From Gnetum montanum (Eukaryota > Streptophyta > Gnetopsida > Gnetales > Gnetaceae), in NCBI GenBank assembly GCA_015680685.1, contig MNCI01035040.1:576397-632796 (forward strand): a DNA stretch of 56,400 nucleotides, given 5' to 3'. This document shows positions 23,101 to 34,410 of the stretch, piece after piece. A model generated the notes under the pieces. That model was not told where the DNA came from, searched no databases, and saw nothing but the letters and a program-made list of their open reading frames with translations. The first letter of the stretch is position 1. Every line of letters starts with the position of its first letter. The position numbers and the translations under genes were made by a program.

Positions 23101-24123
23101 AAATGAAATTAGAGCAGCCATGGGTGTCACGCCAACGTTTGAGCCTGATTGCGCCGTCTTCCGGGATGATGAGGAGCTTTGGAGGCTGGTTACCTGGTGC
23201 GGCTGGTCTGGCTTGTTGCAGCGGTTGGTCGGCGACCCGGACCTCGCAGATGATGCGTTTTTCGCAAACTGGGATGGCGACCGGACCACTTTCCGAGGAT
23301 GCGAGATTCGTGTCATAGAATCTGCTATCGCCAGCTGTCTAGGGGCCCAGGCCGTTGGAGAAATCATCCTACCCACCACTCTAGGCCTACAGGATGCTGA
23401 GCTCTTTTTTGATGGACCCGTGCCACGCACTCAAAGTCGACAGGTTCCTAGATCATCCCTCCCACGTCTCTAGGCCCAGGCGGCCGATCTGGTGGACCAT
23501 TTTTTTGTCCAATCTGGCAATGGGTCCAAGCTTTAGGGGTTACATTTTGTCTTCATGCGTTGTTTGAAGTTAGGCCTTTAGATTAACCTCCCGCGTTTTT
23601 TCTTGAAGGTTCTTTTTCTTAAACGACACGACCGATATTCGGGGTTGATCCTGGCTTTGTGGAGGGGGGCTGGGGGGCGCCAGACGCGTCGTCCTCTGTC
23701 CCCCTGGGGGAGTCACCCCTATTGCCCCCTTGACCCCCCGGCCTCGCCCAGCCAGGAGACTCGCTGGACTCTGCCAGCAACAACCTTCGCTTGGGGACGC
23801 CGTTCCCAATGAGGCCTGCGCCTCCCTGCTACCAGAACGGCTCCCCCCTTGCCAGACCCCCCTAGCGACTACTCCAACTGGGCTGAGGAGTTGCAACAAG
23901 TTGAACAATGAGCCGCAACCGCTGCGCGGGAGGCGGAGCGGCGGGAATGGGAGGTAAAGTGGAACGAGTGAGAAGCCCAGTTCCGCGAGCGAGAACAGGA
24001 GCAGATACGACAACATGAGCTCGTGGCAGAGGCTGCTCGGGCCTGGCTTGTTGATAAGATCTGGGCCCAGGTGCGGGAGGAATTGAGACAGGAGGATGCA
24101 ATTCGTAGAGCTCCTGTACTATA
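20126..24123 (+). pseudogene. LINE B ORF2: partial endonuclease, RT, zf-RVT and C-terminal extension
   Basis: Endonuclease blocks present are WLTNFYGA, VVGDFN, FTWSNRRKGSNRILSRIDR and ASDHRSLV; the LSWN and QETK blocks are missing. Reverse transcriptase blocks: GGKAPGPDGWSLEFFK, FRPIGVFNVL, GFVQGRTLQDQ, LDIAKAYDTLSW and GDPLSPLLF. The catalytic YxDD reads YAND (21899-21910), so the first Asp is lost. After the gap comes zf-RVT (C-P-R-C..H-F-x3-C, about 22872-22923). The extension then follows in the same frame: MGVTPTFEPDC at 23120, LGAQAVGEIILPTTLGLQD near 23340, VDHFFVQSGNGSKL near 23493, and a coiled coil from about 23876. Many stops. Confidence 0.85.
22376..22479. other. Assembly gap (104 N) inside LINE B
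   Basis: A run of N directly after two long G runs (22332-22343 and 22349-22357) in the RT C-terminal region. The neighbouring LINE D copy reads through this point, so the missing bases can be predicted to be ordinary ORF2 sequence. Confidence 0.95.
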
Positions 24124-24236
24124 ATTTTTCAGTAATACAATCCCAAACATTCTCTCTCAAAAAAAAAAAAAAAAAAGAAACCTCGAGGCCATAGTATCGT
24201 GGGAGGACATCTCGTTTGTTGCAACACATCGAAGGA

Positions 24237-24248
24237 TGCTCCGATACC
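24237..24248 (-). other. Possible tRNA-iMet primer-binding site of an LTR element
   Basis: GCTCCGATACCA is the complement of TGGTATCGGAGC, one base from the standard plant tRNA-iMet PBS (TGGTATCAGAGC). It is followed two bases later by TGTAACAACA (24251), a plausible LTR edge. If real, a minus-strand LTR element starts its LTR here and LINE B inserted in its leader. No matching LTR end and no gag was found, so confidence is low. Confidence 0.35.
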
Positions 24249-24249
24249 A

Positions 24250-27200
24250 TTTGTAACAACATTGCCCTAATGTTGTTTGACACCCCTAGGAATTCCCTTA
24301 CATCCAATGGACCTAGGGCGGAAGACTTGGGGGCTACGGGTCCAAGCAAGCATGACAACCACTTCAATAACATAGAAGGCAACATGCAATGCCTTAGCAT
24401 ATTCTATATTGGGTAAACACCTCTAGGAGAACATCTACGACTCTGAACAAGCACTAGGAAATAAGTATACAAACAACTTTGTAGACATCATTGGTAGGAG
24501 GACAATGATGTATCTATAGAAGGTGCCTCACCCCTAGATCCCTCATGATCTAGTACAAGGTTTGGCATGGCATTGTACCTGAACTATCCAATCTAGGCTA
24601 CCAACATATCTGCGACCACTATAGAATTAGGCCTCATGTAGTTCTACAACCGTGAGGGTATGATAAGGAGGACTAAGAGGAAGGATAACAGGGCAGAGCC
24701 TTGTTGCTGCTTTGACCACCAAGCCAAATTGGGTTTTCTAACACTTGAGTGCGACACATGGATACCTTAGAGTGTTTCATGGCCCTCAAACCATGGGGAG
24801 GAACCAAGGGAGCCTATATCTTGAGACCTCTCTCACACATCCAATCTTTTTTTATAGCTCCTCATAAGGGTTTCTATGACTCTCTAGAACTTTTGAAAAT
24901 TATTTTTTGAGATATATTTAGAACCTTCTAGATTCCTCTTTACATAATAAAGTTAATATTATAAAAGTAACTTTAAATATTACAAGAGACGACAATTTTT
25001 TTCTTTTTTAAAGGACCCTTTAAAATGTTGAAACATTTGGCTCCATTTTAATAGTAAGGTCAATATTCATGTTCTATGTGTGAATGCCTACATAATTGTT
25101 TAGGAGCATGACATTTGATGATGTGTTGTTTTATTTCATTATATGTTAGAGAATTAAGGTATGACAAGAACTCATCAGACTTGATTTTGGTTTGGTAGAG
25201 AGTGCCTACTATATGCGATTCTTTGCCCTCTAAATTGGGTCATTTTAATGCATTAATGGAACTTTACAAAGAAGGTTTCCCTTAGTTCACATAGAACGAA
25301 GTTGGGTTTCTCAAATTGTTGCTAAAACCCATTATGTACAATTATGTACATAATGCTCTTACAATAGTGCTTATACAATTAGCAAGGTGCTGTCATGCAA
25401 TAATACCCAAAATGTTGAATATAGGTTATATGTCTCTTACAAATGGGCCTTTGCATAGTCATGTGCTTGGTTGGTCTCTAAAATTGTAGGACCCCTAATA
25501 ACCACCCTCTAAAATTCAGTACAATTTTTTTCTCCAATCCTCTTAAAATATGGGGCTATCCTGATACCATCAACTAATAAAGATATGCCTCATATAATGA
25601 TGGGTTGATTACAAGGCCTATGTACTGTCTTCCCTCATTAAAGATAATAAGTTGTTGATGAGATGAGACCTTCCTATTTTTCCTAATTCTAAGGATTGAT
25701 GCATCAATTGCATATTATCTATCTTTAGTAGTACTATGTTGCCTTGAGGACTAACATAGCCAAGGGTGATGGCTAACATTTCCTATCACTTAGGAAGCTA
25801 GAAAACATTAAATATTTGTGTGACTCAGTTGTTTTAAGTTTGTTTTACAAACAACACCAATAAATGTGGTTGGATGAAATCCTAATCCTTCATTATGTTT
25901 ATGCCAAACAATATTATTTAATCTATAATAGGCTTCAAACAATGATTGTGAATAAAAAAATAGGTTTCAACAACATTGCCCATGCAATGTGGCATTGCAT
26001 TTCCACATCAAAGACTATCCAACTCAAAGAATCCAGTCACCATCCAACCATGAATTAGGTTATCTTTAGGTTCTATGCTACACAAACCAGGGTTGGCTCA
26101 ACCATCATTTTTGGACTACACTTTGATATACCCCTAAGATAGATGATATGGGATTGTATGTGAGGTGGGTATACACTTATGAATGGTGCTTGCATCATTG
26201 AAAATTTTTGGGTGTTGTGCAACTCAGCCCCCTTGGGTTCAATGACTTAGGATATTAAGTCTTCAAATGACTAGCCCCCTTGCAACTTTGAGTATAGGGG
26301 AAAATGAGAGCCTAGAGCAAACCTGAAATTTTAATTATAACACAGTTCATGAGAGTTTGGAATTCACAATGTTTTCTTTTAGTCGAACTCAAATTTCAGT
26401 TTCTGGTATTTCTTTAGTTTGAAAGGCAAAATCATGGGAAGTAAAATACTAGCTGTAAAAATACATAACTGGGTTTTCTTTTATCAGGCCAAAACAAAGG
26501 GTAGGCAAACTCTCTAATTTTTTTTTTAAAAAGAGGGAAACGTAGGGCAGATCCACAAGGTGAGTATTATCATTATCATTATTATTATTTTATGGAACCA
26601 GAAAAACAGTAAACATTAGATAGAAATCATAAATGAAAAAAAAGTAACAATGTCAAACAATTGAGTCATCATTAAGGAATTAAAATTTTGATTTTTGGAG
26701 CAAACAAAAAGCAAAATTCTATATGCCCATATATTAAATAAAAAGGAGAGAAAACAATAAAATCTGATATGCACCAAGCTTTAGCACTATGAAGGATTAG
26801 CATGGTCCCAATTTCCAAACTTTTTCGTAATTAAATTTTTTTTCAGCCTCTCATGTTTTTACATTGAGAGAAATGTGGGCCTGAATAAAGGATCATTTTC
26901 CAATGAATTGGGACATGACAACTTTCTTAAACACCTCAAAAACTAACCAGACTGTTCAATAAAACAAAATTTGTGCAGTTCACATTCCAATATGCATAAT
27001 TCCTTTTATTTATTAATGACTAGTCAATGGAACCTTTGGTTATTTGGCTGTGATACACCAAGTCCCTCCAAACCTACGACATCTTGTAGCCCACACAACA
27101 AGGACACTGGGGTTGGATAAAATGGTGGGGGCTAACACCATCAAGCACATCCAAGAACTAAGCCCTTGTACCCTATACAAGAGATCACTAGCCTTGGATA

Positions 27201-28940
27201 AAATGATGGGGAAACTTTCTGAAAAAATGATCACAAAAGCACAAAATACCAAGTGCACATGACATAAAGAAAGTGGTGTTGGATGCTGTTCATGGACAAG
27301 AATGGAGCTTTTGCCACTGTACAAGGCTGCCGTTCATCTTATAGATTGTGTATTTGTGGGTGTGGGAAGGCTGGGTTGGTTTTTGTTGCTTTGCCTCTAG
27401 GGTTGTGTTGTTTTTTGGGGGAATCTAGTTGGGGGGCCTAGGAGGATGCCTGGCCAACTCAATTTTTGTAATGGGGGATACAGAAAAGAGGGGAAAGTTT
27501 GATACCCCCTTGTTGTTGATTGGTGGGGTTTTTGGGGGGTGGGGGGTGGTGGTGGTTGAGGGGAGGGCTCTCCCCTTGTTTTTGGGATTGCATAACTGAT
27601 GTAAACGGTGTTTCTGCCAAAAGTCAGATCCAAAACATATGAGAGACTCTATGCATAACTCATAACTTTCAAAAAATCACACATGCTCTCATGAAATAAT
27701 CTTCATTTGTCCAAGCCAATACAACAGAGGTTTGGAGCACACCTTTAGCATTGGATTTAGCCAATTTGGGGAGGAAGAAGACACTAAAGCTTGGGTTGTT
27801 GTCCAGCTGGTAACCTCAAGAAATCACCTTCAAATTGCAAGTCCAAGGTGCAACCAAAATCTTCTCACAAGGCTAGGGAAAAATAGTCCTTTGGATCAGC
27901 CAAATTGTCCCTAAAAATTAGCCACAAATACTTCCACCAGCAGCAGCATGTTTGGCCACTTATGCCTTCAGAAAGCTCACAAAGATCACTATGACGGCCT
28001 CCATGCTCAGCCCAAGAGAAGCTAGGAGTAGCCTCACACAATCTTCTCTCTCTTCCTTTCCTCTATTCCTTACCCTCAAATTAGCATAGCCTCCCTTCTC
28101 TTGGTGAAAAGGTGAAAATGAGAGCAAAGACTCCTCTATTTATATGATGGAGAAGACCCTAAAGGTTAGATAAAGACTTGTGCACAAAAGTTTACACAAT
28201 GGGCAATGACTAGACAACCCATTTTCTAAAAACCCATTTTTTAATTTATGGCAGCACTACTTTTTGACTTGGACAAGCAAGCTCTCATGAGTGGACATGT
28301 GAGAGTGACAACACTCTAGTGTTTAATATGAAGTGGACAATCAGCATATTAAAAAAATAGATGTCATCATAAGCATGTCATAAAGCGTACATCAACATCC
28401 CACATCGACTTTTTTTATGACCCCACCTTTTTGTCTTGTTTTAAGTCCTTTTTTACTTTATAAGTTATGAGGGTTTCTAATTTATTTTTTTGGCCTTTTA
28501 TCTATTTTCCATGTTTCCTATAATTTATCTAGTAAAAATCATTGATATTAAACTTTTTGTACATATAACATTTTACACATGTTGAGTTGGTCATAACAAG
28601 CATAAACATGCCATAGCAACCATGCTAGAAATTAATATTTTAATTGAATTAAGTAAAATATGGCACCACAAGGTATTTTTTAATCGTTTAACATTTAAAT
28701 CTCAAAATCTAAGACTCAAATTAAGAAATTAATTGTAGATCTATATTTTAGGTGTAAAGCTAAGCTAGTCCACCAAATTTGAGTATGATTCGACATCTTT
28801 GAATATTTGACATATTTTAATTAATTAAATATTTAATAAATTAAAAATTTTAACTAAATGTCAATAAACCATGGATCTACATTACATTAATTTTCTAGTA
28901 TAATTCTAAAATAATGCTAGACTTTGCCATGCTCATTTGT
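24250..28940 (+). other. AT-rich intron sequence, possible LTR-element remains
   Basis: No domain could be recognised in any frame. The first part may be LTR sequence (see the PBS-like site at 24237). Around 27040-27640 the base composition changes to G-rich on the + strand, with GTTGTTTTTTGGGGG-like runs resembling the 3' end of an old retroelement, but no terminal feature was found. Confidence 0.4.
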
Positions 28941-28945
28941 CAATC

Positions 28946-29142
28946 ATATATATATATATATATATAAAACTTAAAAATAATAAATAATTAGAAATAAATT
29001 GTAATCTTGCTTAGGACAACGAATCAATAAAATAGTAAATGATTAGAAATAAATTGTAATCTTGCTTAGGACACCCAATCAAAAGTCTTTGTATTACTCA
29101 GAAGCATTAGACACATTTACAAAGATATATATATATATATAT
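28946..29142. repeat. AT microsatellites flanking a 55-bp tandem duplication
   Basis: (AT)n runs lie at about 28946-28966 and 29125-29142. Between them, ATTAGAAATAAATTGTAATC and its continuation occur at 28987 and 29042 (period 55). Confidence 0.8.
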
Positions 29143-29159
29143 ACTTTAAAACAAGTTAA

Positions 29160-29290
29160 AACTCCTAGAGGTAAAGACTCTTGATTTGAAAGCTCTAAGT
29201 CATGGGTTCGATTGTGGTGGGCAATGCTGAGTTATAAAGTTCTAATTGGACTCTTGGGATGTACCTATATTACAATTATTTTAGGTTCCA
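29160..29290 (+). mobile_element. tRNA-derived SINE remnant
   Basis: AGAGGTAAAGACTCTTGATT followed by CATGGGTTCGATTGTGG has the spacing of Pol III A and B boxes (B box GGTTCGATT at about 29204). The downstream GAGTTATAAAGTTCTAATTGG and CTTGGGATGTAC parts resemble the element at 34005-34205, so both may belong to one family. Ends were not defined. Confidence 0.5.
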
Positions 29291-29873
29291 ACAACACTGA
29301 AGTTAAAGTCTAAGTATTTACCAGAGTACTAAGGTCACATGTACAAATGTGGAACATTGGAATGATAAGAGTTTCTTGTACTCAAAAATTTTACGAATAA
29401 TAAAATGTTGTTCCATGTTAGAAAAAGATTTTACCAAGTAAACAGTATCCTGTTTTATGTATGTTGCTATTCAAGAATGTGACAGTGACCTATGATGAGT
29501 TTTTATTACCATGAAAATAAATTTTCTTTTGGTTTGAGAACGTGTTCCGTTTTATTGCTTTTTGGATCAATGCATGGTTGACATATTTCTGATGTTTTAT
29601 AGAAGCTATTTCTGAATCAATGCATGGTTCACATATTTTTGATGTTTTATTTAAGCTATTTCTGACTGTGTAAGTTACGTCATGGATGTTTTTGTTTTCA
29701 AGTAGTATTAGGAACAGCAGTTTCCATTGAATGTTGCTCAGGTATTTCTGAAAGAACTTTAGTGAGGCATCATTAGCTGGTCAATAAGTTAAAGAGATTT
29801 GGGCATTCTGCATCATGTTTAATGATTAATGACATTTATCTTTAGTTCTAAGAGTAATATTTCTCTATTCCAG

Positions 29874-29959
29874 GGAATATTTCGTTCAGATTCATTACAA
29901 TGGGTTACTTTGGATTCTGATAGTACCCCTGATGGTACTATCACATCGTCAACTCCCCT
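29874..29959 (+). CDS. ISA2: ISA2 coding exon 3
   Basis: Encodes GIFRSDSLQWVTLDSDS and then PDGTITSSTP. The acceptor is TATTCCAG and the donor GTAAAT; the exon ends with two bases of a Leu codon (phase 2), completed exactly by the first base of the next exon. GIFRSDS corresponds to the W-G-x-F-R-S-D-S element of ISA2 proteins, and the acidic loop after it is variable in the family. Confidence 0.85.
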
Positions 29960-30160
29960 GTAAATACTCTAATTCCAAGTTATATTTTTGATATGGAAAG
30001 AAATTTATGATGCGTAATTTCCATGATTAACTCCAAACTTCAAGAAATATTTTGTAGATATTGTTGTTGTCACTGCATGAGAATTTCAATCATTTAACCA
30101 TTTGAAGGGATATCCAAATTGTTTCCTTATGTTTGTATTTTATAAAATGCTTGAATGCAG

Positions 30161-30295
30161 TAAGCAGAATTTTATGGAAACACCATTTCAAAAATTTCAT
30201 GAAGGATCCTATAGCTTGGAGTTGTCTTTGGAGTCAATCCAGGATCCTTTCTATGTTGGGTTTGTTCTTAAAAGTTCCAGTGACGAATTTATAAG
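30161..30295 (+). CDS. ISA2: ISA2 coding exon 4
   Basis: Completes a Leu codon, then encodes KQNFMETPFQKFHEGSYSLE, LSLESIQDPFYVGFVLKSSS and DEFIR. The splice sites are AATGCAG and GTACTT; the exit is phase 2 (AG, completed by G to give Arg). The FYVGFVLKS segment corresponds to the FYLSFYLK stretch of Arabidopsis ISA2, immediately before the CBM48-like domain. Confidence 0.85.
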
Positions 30296-30449
30296 GTACT
30301 TTAAACCGTAATAACATAATAGTTATTTCGTACATTGGAGTCCAACTTTTGCAAAAATAAATGACTAAATTTATTTTTGTGCAAAATTGCAAATCAAGCT
30401 ATCATTAAAAGGTCACATTTATGTTGCACTTGGATGTTTTATTGTATAG

Positions 30450-30618
30450 GACTCATCTTGGAAGAGACTTTTGTGTGCCAGTGGGTTTTGGTCGTGGTAG
30501 GCCAGATCCTCTTGGATTTTCATTAGGCAAGGATGGACAAGTGAATTTTGCTGTGTATGCAAGAGCTGCAGAGAAAGTAATTCTGTGTCTGTATGATGAC
30601 ACAAGTCTTGAACCTTGC
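30450..30618 (+). CDS. ISA2: ISA2 coding exon 5 (start of CBM48-like domain)
   Basis: After the Arg codon formed at the junction it reads THLGRDFCVPVGFGRGRPDP, then LGFSLGKDGQVNFAVYARAA, then EKVILCLYDD, ending EPC. FCVPVGFGRGxPxPLG is the most diagnostic block for the ISA2 subfamily, and VNFAVYARAAEKVILCLYDD is the first strand pair of the N-terminal carbohydrate-binding (CBM48/E-set) domain of isoamylases. Acceptor ATAG, donor GTAAGT, exit phase 0. Confidence 0.9.
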
Positions 30619-30812
30619 GTAAGTTTATGCCTGCACCTGGATATGCATGGACATGTTGCAACATGCAGTTTAATGGACCGACACATTTGGGGTCTTCAAA
30701 AAATTCTATTTGACTGTGAGAAATGTTTGTCTACACGAGCCAACCTTTTGTAGGTTTACAGTTAAATTACTGATGTATTCTAGAAATGGCTGATATTTAT
30801 ATGCAGTTACAG

Positions 30813-30908
30813 ATTGAGCTGGATTCCTATATGCATCGAACTGGATTTGTCTGGCACGTTTCCTTCGATAGCCTAGGGCCGTATACAAGATATGGTTATC
30901 AGTGTAAG
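30813..30908 (+). CDS. ISA2: ISA2 coding exon 6 (CBM48-like domain continued)
   Basis: Encodes 32 residues: IELDSYMHRTGFVWHVSFDS, LGPYTRYGYQCK. The G-x-V-W-H..Y-x-R-Y-G-Y pattern is the conserved CBM48 core found in isoamylases (TGDVWH and YGYR/K). Acceptor TTACAG, donor GTAACA, phase 0 at both ends. An 18.0-kb intron follows. Confidence 0.9.
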
Positions 30909-31110
30909 GTAACAATTCTTTTTGCATGATTGCTTTCATCTGTCCTTTCAAAAGTCTTGAATTTGTCTTAAACCCTGGTACATAGGCTTACTGAAATCAG
31001 TACTACTGAATTTTTGAAATGATGATTGCAAGTCCATACTACGTAAAGTATTAAAAAAAAAATGCCTGAATGCATAGTGCAAGATGTTCTAATTACATTT
31101 CTGCATTTTT

Positions 31111-33565
31111 TTGGGAAAAATTCGGGCTGTATTAATCAGAATGCAAATGTATAGAATACTACAAGAATGAAACAGTTTCCCCAAAAGATGAGGGGGGCCT
31201 CTCCCCTCAACCCCCGAGCATACCCCCAGCAAATCAGACAGTAACTGAAAATAACAAGCATCTCCAAAACAGGGGGTCCACATACCCCCCTCTGTCCTCC
31301 CCAAAAAGGAAATTGGTTCTGTCCTCCCCAAAAAGGAAATTGGCGGCCTATCACCTTCTATAGGCCCCTGCCAGCAAAAGGATAGACAAAAGGACAAAAA
31401 ACAGAAGCAAAGGGCACTGCCCTATGGACCCTGTTAGTCCCAACTTGCTTATAAACGATAGGGAAGCCTAGTGCAAGGGCAGATATGCTGTTCCTTGTTG
31501 TGGATAACATCCAAAACAACTCTATGCTGTTTTGTATCCACAAACGCAGCCGCATGCTGAAAGTTCTTGAATGCTTTCACCTGTCTTGCACATTTTACTG
31601 AATCCCCTTTTTCGTTGGGGTGTAGCTCCTTCCCTTGCAGCAGGATGTGCCTTCACAACTTTGTCCACGACGTGTTGCGGCCGATGTCCATGATAACATA
31701 GAGGCATTGCCCCTGCCTCAGCTAAGCCCTTGCTCCATTTGCATGTGCTTGATCCAACTGTTGCTAGATTTGGGCCACCTCTTGTTTCTCTTGAGCCTGC
31801 TGCACTATAGCCTCCTACTCTTGGGCCTCTTGGAGCTGTGCCTCCTCCATTAGCTCCTCCCTGATGCATCGCCAGAGGTCTGCCTCCAAAGCTTGCATCA
31901 CCACTGCTGCCTCCTCCACCTCTGCCAGGTCCTGATGGATCCATTCCTCCTTGGCAGCCTCGACCTACCGTTGTTCCAACCGCTCTAGCTCCTGCTTGAA
32001 CATTGTACCACAACCTCAGACATTGATGCCGCTAGTAGTAGAACCCAACCTACACCCCCCAAATCTACCTCTTCCTCTGAAGGCATTGTAGTGTCCTTAT
32101 CCCCTTGCTGCTCAGGGGGGTGGGAGGGCCCACCCTCTGATCCACCCCTTGGATCATCTCCCAGCTCACCCCTAATGCACCCCTTGAAACCCCCTCCGAT
32201 TGCTAACCATCCTCCTCCTCTTGCTCGTGTGCATCCTCTGATTCAAAGGACAGGTCCACAACCATCAGTAGAACACACCGTGACCTTTGGCTGTAAATGG
32301 CCTGGATAGTGGGCACCCCTTGACCCGGTTGTGTGCTAGCCTCTCCCTCCATCACCCACCACAGGGCTAGAATCAACCCCGAATGAGTACCCTGCTTGTG
32401 CCTACGCAGCATGGCAAGGAAGAACTAGGGTAGATTCACCATACACCTTGGACGCAAGCAACGCATGAGAGTAAAATGGAACCCCAACAACTTCCAAGCA
32501 TTCCTAGAATGCATGAAAAACTAATCCACCATGATTGCTGCATCCTACTGTAGTGGCTTGAGTGCTAACTTCGGCACCTAGCCACTCCTTGTTTTCGAGA
32601 TAGACCCTGAGAAAAACTCCTACATGTCTTGCAACCCCCTTCTCCGAAGAGTGACTTCCTCCTCCAAAGCCAGCATTTGAAGATACCATGCAATGGCCTC
32701 CTATGTCAGGTCAATGTGCACTCCCTGAAAAATAGTACAATCACCCACCCAATTGGTGTAGAATGCACCATCCTCCAAACCAGGATCCCCCTGTAGCTGG
32801 GGTAGCACCTCCACCCACCCCACCCTTGAAACTAGGTGCCACAACACTTGATTCTCTTGATACTTGTCGCATGATGGTTCAAAGGTTGGCATGACCCCCA
32901 TGGCCACCTGAGCCTCTCTCCATAGATGATTTCCCACAGCAGCAATCTGTGCAGGTGGCAGTAGCAGCATGCCCCGAAAAACTAGGAAATTATGTGCATG
33001 CCACAAAACCCACAAAATTGCTGATGCGCGAGAATCCCTGTCCAAACACGTCGTCATAGGTAAATTGGCTGCCCACCAAACCTGTTGAGAAAAAGGGCAA
33101 TCTTGAGCGAAGTGCGCCATTGTTTCCACCCCTGCCATGTAGAGTGGGCATGTGGTAGCCACACTAACCCTGTGCTGCTGCAACTCACTTCACATTGGTA
33201 AGGTGGAATGATGAGCCAACCACACAAATGCCTTAATTTTTTTGGGGAGTTGCTCCCTCCACACGTGCTGCCAACCCCAAATCGCAGGGTATTTATTCCA
33301 TATTAGGAGAGTAGGTTCCACGTTTAAAAGACCTGCTGGTGCAACCACCCACACGTGTGAGCATAAAGCCCACCAAAATTTCAAAACCTGCCCCCTGTCC
33401 TCCCAAGGTTGGTATTTCTGCCGCATGAGGGCAACCCATTGGGCAGGCGAAGAATCCTGCTGCAACAGGTGGTTAAGGAGCACCTGATGCCCCATAGCAA
33501 GCATATCCCGGGACTGCAATATTCCAAGCCCCTCCAGCATGCTTTGGTCAAGCAACCGTATCCCA
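31111..33565 (-). mobile_element. LINE C: 5'-truncated L1-like LINE with perfect 16-bp TSD
   Basis: Flanked by exact copies of ACATTTCTGCATTTTT (31095-31110 and 33566-33581). The 3' end (plus-strand TTGGGAAAAATTCGGGCTGTATTAAT) matches the end shared by LINEs B, D and E. It begins within the RT C-terminal region, so it is a typical 5'-truncated copy of about 2.45 kb. It includes a 27-bp tandem duplication at 31291-31343. Antisense to ISA2. Confidence 0.9.
31390..33555 (-). pseudogene. LINE C ORF2 3' part: zf-RVT and C-terminal extension
   Basis: 33555-33190 encodes the pre-zf region (WVALMRQKYQPWEDRGQ, W-G-W-Q-H-V-W-R-E-Q-L-P-K-K-I-K-A-F-V-W-L). A single open stretch from 33183 to 32701 then runs from the zf-RVT finger (C-P-L-Y..H-F-x3-C) straight into MGVMPTFEPSC and EVLPQLQGDPGLEDGAF. 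This shows directly that the extension is fused to ORF2 rather than being a separate ORF. Downstream, with frame changes, come GLQDM, a LILALWW stretch, a Glu/Gln-rich coiled coil around 31990-31720 and a tail with FQHAAAFVDTKQHRVVLDVI at about 31545-31485. Confidence 0.75.
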
Positions 33566-34004
33566 ACATTTCTGCATTTTTGAAAATTAATATCATATTA
33601 GAATTATATTGCAAAAAGCTATTGTCCTAGATGTAACAATGCTATCCTTTACAAACCTGGCGATAATCTACAGCAATAACTACAGAAGATAGAACCTGCT
33701 GAACAGGGAAGGCACAAATCCATTTGGTTAGAGCCTATTAAAGATAAAAGGCAATGATTGAACAGAAAATTAAAAATTCATTGTATTTGGTATTGTGTTA
33801 CATTCAAAAACGTTCACTCTGTGTGAGCTAAATAGTAAATGACCAGAAGCTTGCAATACTTGATACCGATGTCTCTTAATGAGCTTTCATTTTATATTCT
33901 TGAGAATATCAATATGTAATCTATCATGCTTAGTAAATCTTGTGTCTATTATTTACTGTTTTGCATCTGCTGCTGTTTTGGTCCTGGTTGTGGTTCTGCA
34001 CTTC

Positions 34005-34205
34005 ATTCAGTTAGTCTAGTGGTAAGGGTCTTGGCCTGGTCACCCCATGTCATAGGTTCAATTCTACTAGGTAGCACTTAGTTATAAATTAACAAAAATT
34101 CTGTAAAATCTACTAGGTAGCACTTAGTTATAAATTAACAAAAATTCTGTAAAAAGAATTCTGAAACCAGTGTAATAGATCCAAGGGGTCTCAGTGTACG
34201 TAAGT
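34005..34205 (+). mobile_element. tRNA-derived SINE with internal duplication
   Basis: TTAGTCTAGTGGTAAGG resembles an A box, and CATAGGTTCAATTCTAC about 30 bp later contains a B box, the layout of a tRNA-derived SINE. The body repeats a ~46-bp unit (TCTACTAGGTAGCACTTAGT onward) twice in tandem from about 34061 and 34108. It resembles the remnant at 29160-29290. It is not an intact tRNA gene: no cloverleaf can be closed. Confidence 0.6.
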
Positions 34206-34329
34206 AAAAATTTCAGTTTCATATTAAAGGTATTTCACTTATGTTATCTCTGTTATCTCACACACACTATCATTTTTCTAGGCCGTTTGCTCTGCTCTGC
34301 TGTTTTTCTCGAAGGTATTTTGCTCTTCA

Positions 34330-34410
34330 TGAAAGTGAATGGTGGAAAAGAATTTGTATAGCCAACCCCATGTAATTGGGATAAGGCTAGGATGCCAATG
34401 ATGACTGATT
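34330..34410 (+). mobile_element. RTE-type LINE/SINE 3' tail remnant
   Basis: GAATGGTGGAAAAGAATTTG encodes SEWWKRICIANPM, like the C-terminal W-R-x-x-I-x-x-A-N/D-P end of RTE-clade proteins. It is followed by CCCATGTAATTGGGATAAGG and a GATG-rich tail, the same 3' architecture as at 11930-12080. Confidence 0.5.

Larger units (their letters stand above)
19155..24176 (+). mobile_element. LINE B: L1-like LINE with poly(A), internally deleted
   Basis: In sense orientation with ISA2. It runs from a (GCA)n-rich ORF1 start through DUF4283, the C-terminal half of the endonuclease, reverse transcriptase, zf-RVT and the family-specific C-terminal extension to the 3' end GTAATACAATCCCAAACATT followed by a CT run and about 17 A's (24160-24176). 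Relative to LINE E it lacks the zinc knuckle and the endonuclease N-terminus; the junction is around 20100-20135. A 7-bp repeat AAGAAAC occurs at both ends (19153 and 24175) but is too short to be decisive. Contains a 104-base gap (22376-22479). Confidence 0.85.
11235..29873 (+). other. Giant ISA2 intron (18.6 kb) packed with retroelements
   Basis: Starts GTGAGT and ends TATTCCAG, with the flanking exons joining in phase 0. Contents listed separately: tandem repeats (11631-11880), an RTE-type LINE tail (11930-12080), LINE A (12968-16910), an LTR-like repeat (17210-17560), LINE B (about 19155-24176), a tRNA-iMet PBS-like site (24237-24248), microsatellites and a SINE near 29160. The remaining 12.1-12.95 kb, 17.6-19.1 kb and 24.3-28.9 kb are AT-rich and gave no supportable gene. 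Confidence 0.8.

Noticed and set aside
27397-27633. Proline-rich minus-strand 78-codon frame
   Set aside because: Comes from a G-rich run on the + strand; no family pattern and no partner frame.
31522-32013. 163-codon Gly-rich minus-strand frame
   Set aside because: It is an alternative frame over the coiled-coil region of LINE C ORF2; the Glu/Gln-rich frame matches LINEs D and E and is the real one.
34005-34100. A functional tRNA gene
   Set aside because: A- and B-box-like motifs are present but no acceptor stem or cloverleaf can be formed; the body and repeats fit a SINE.
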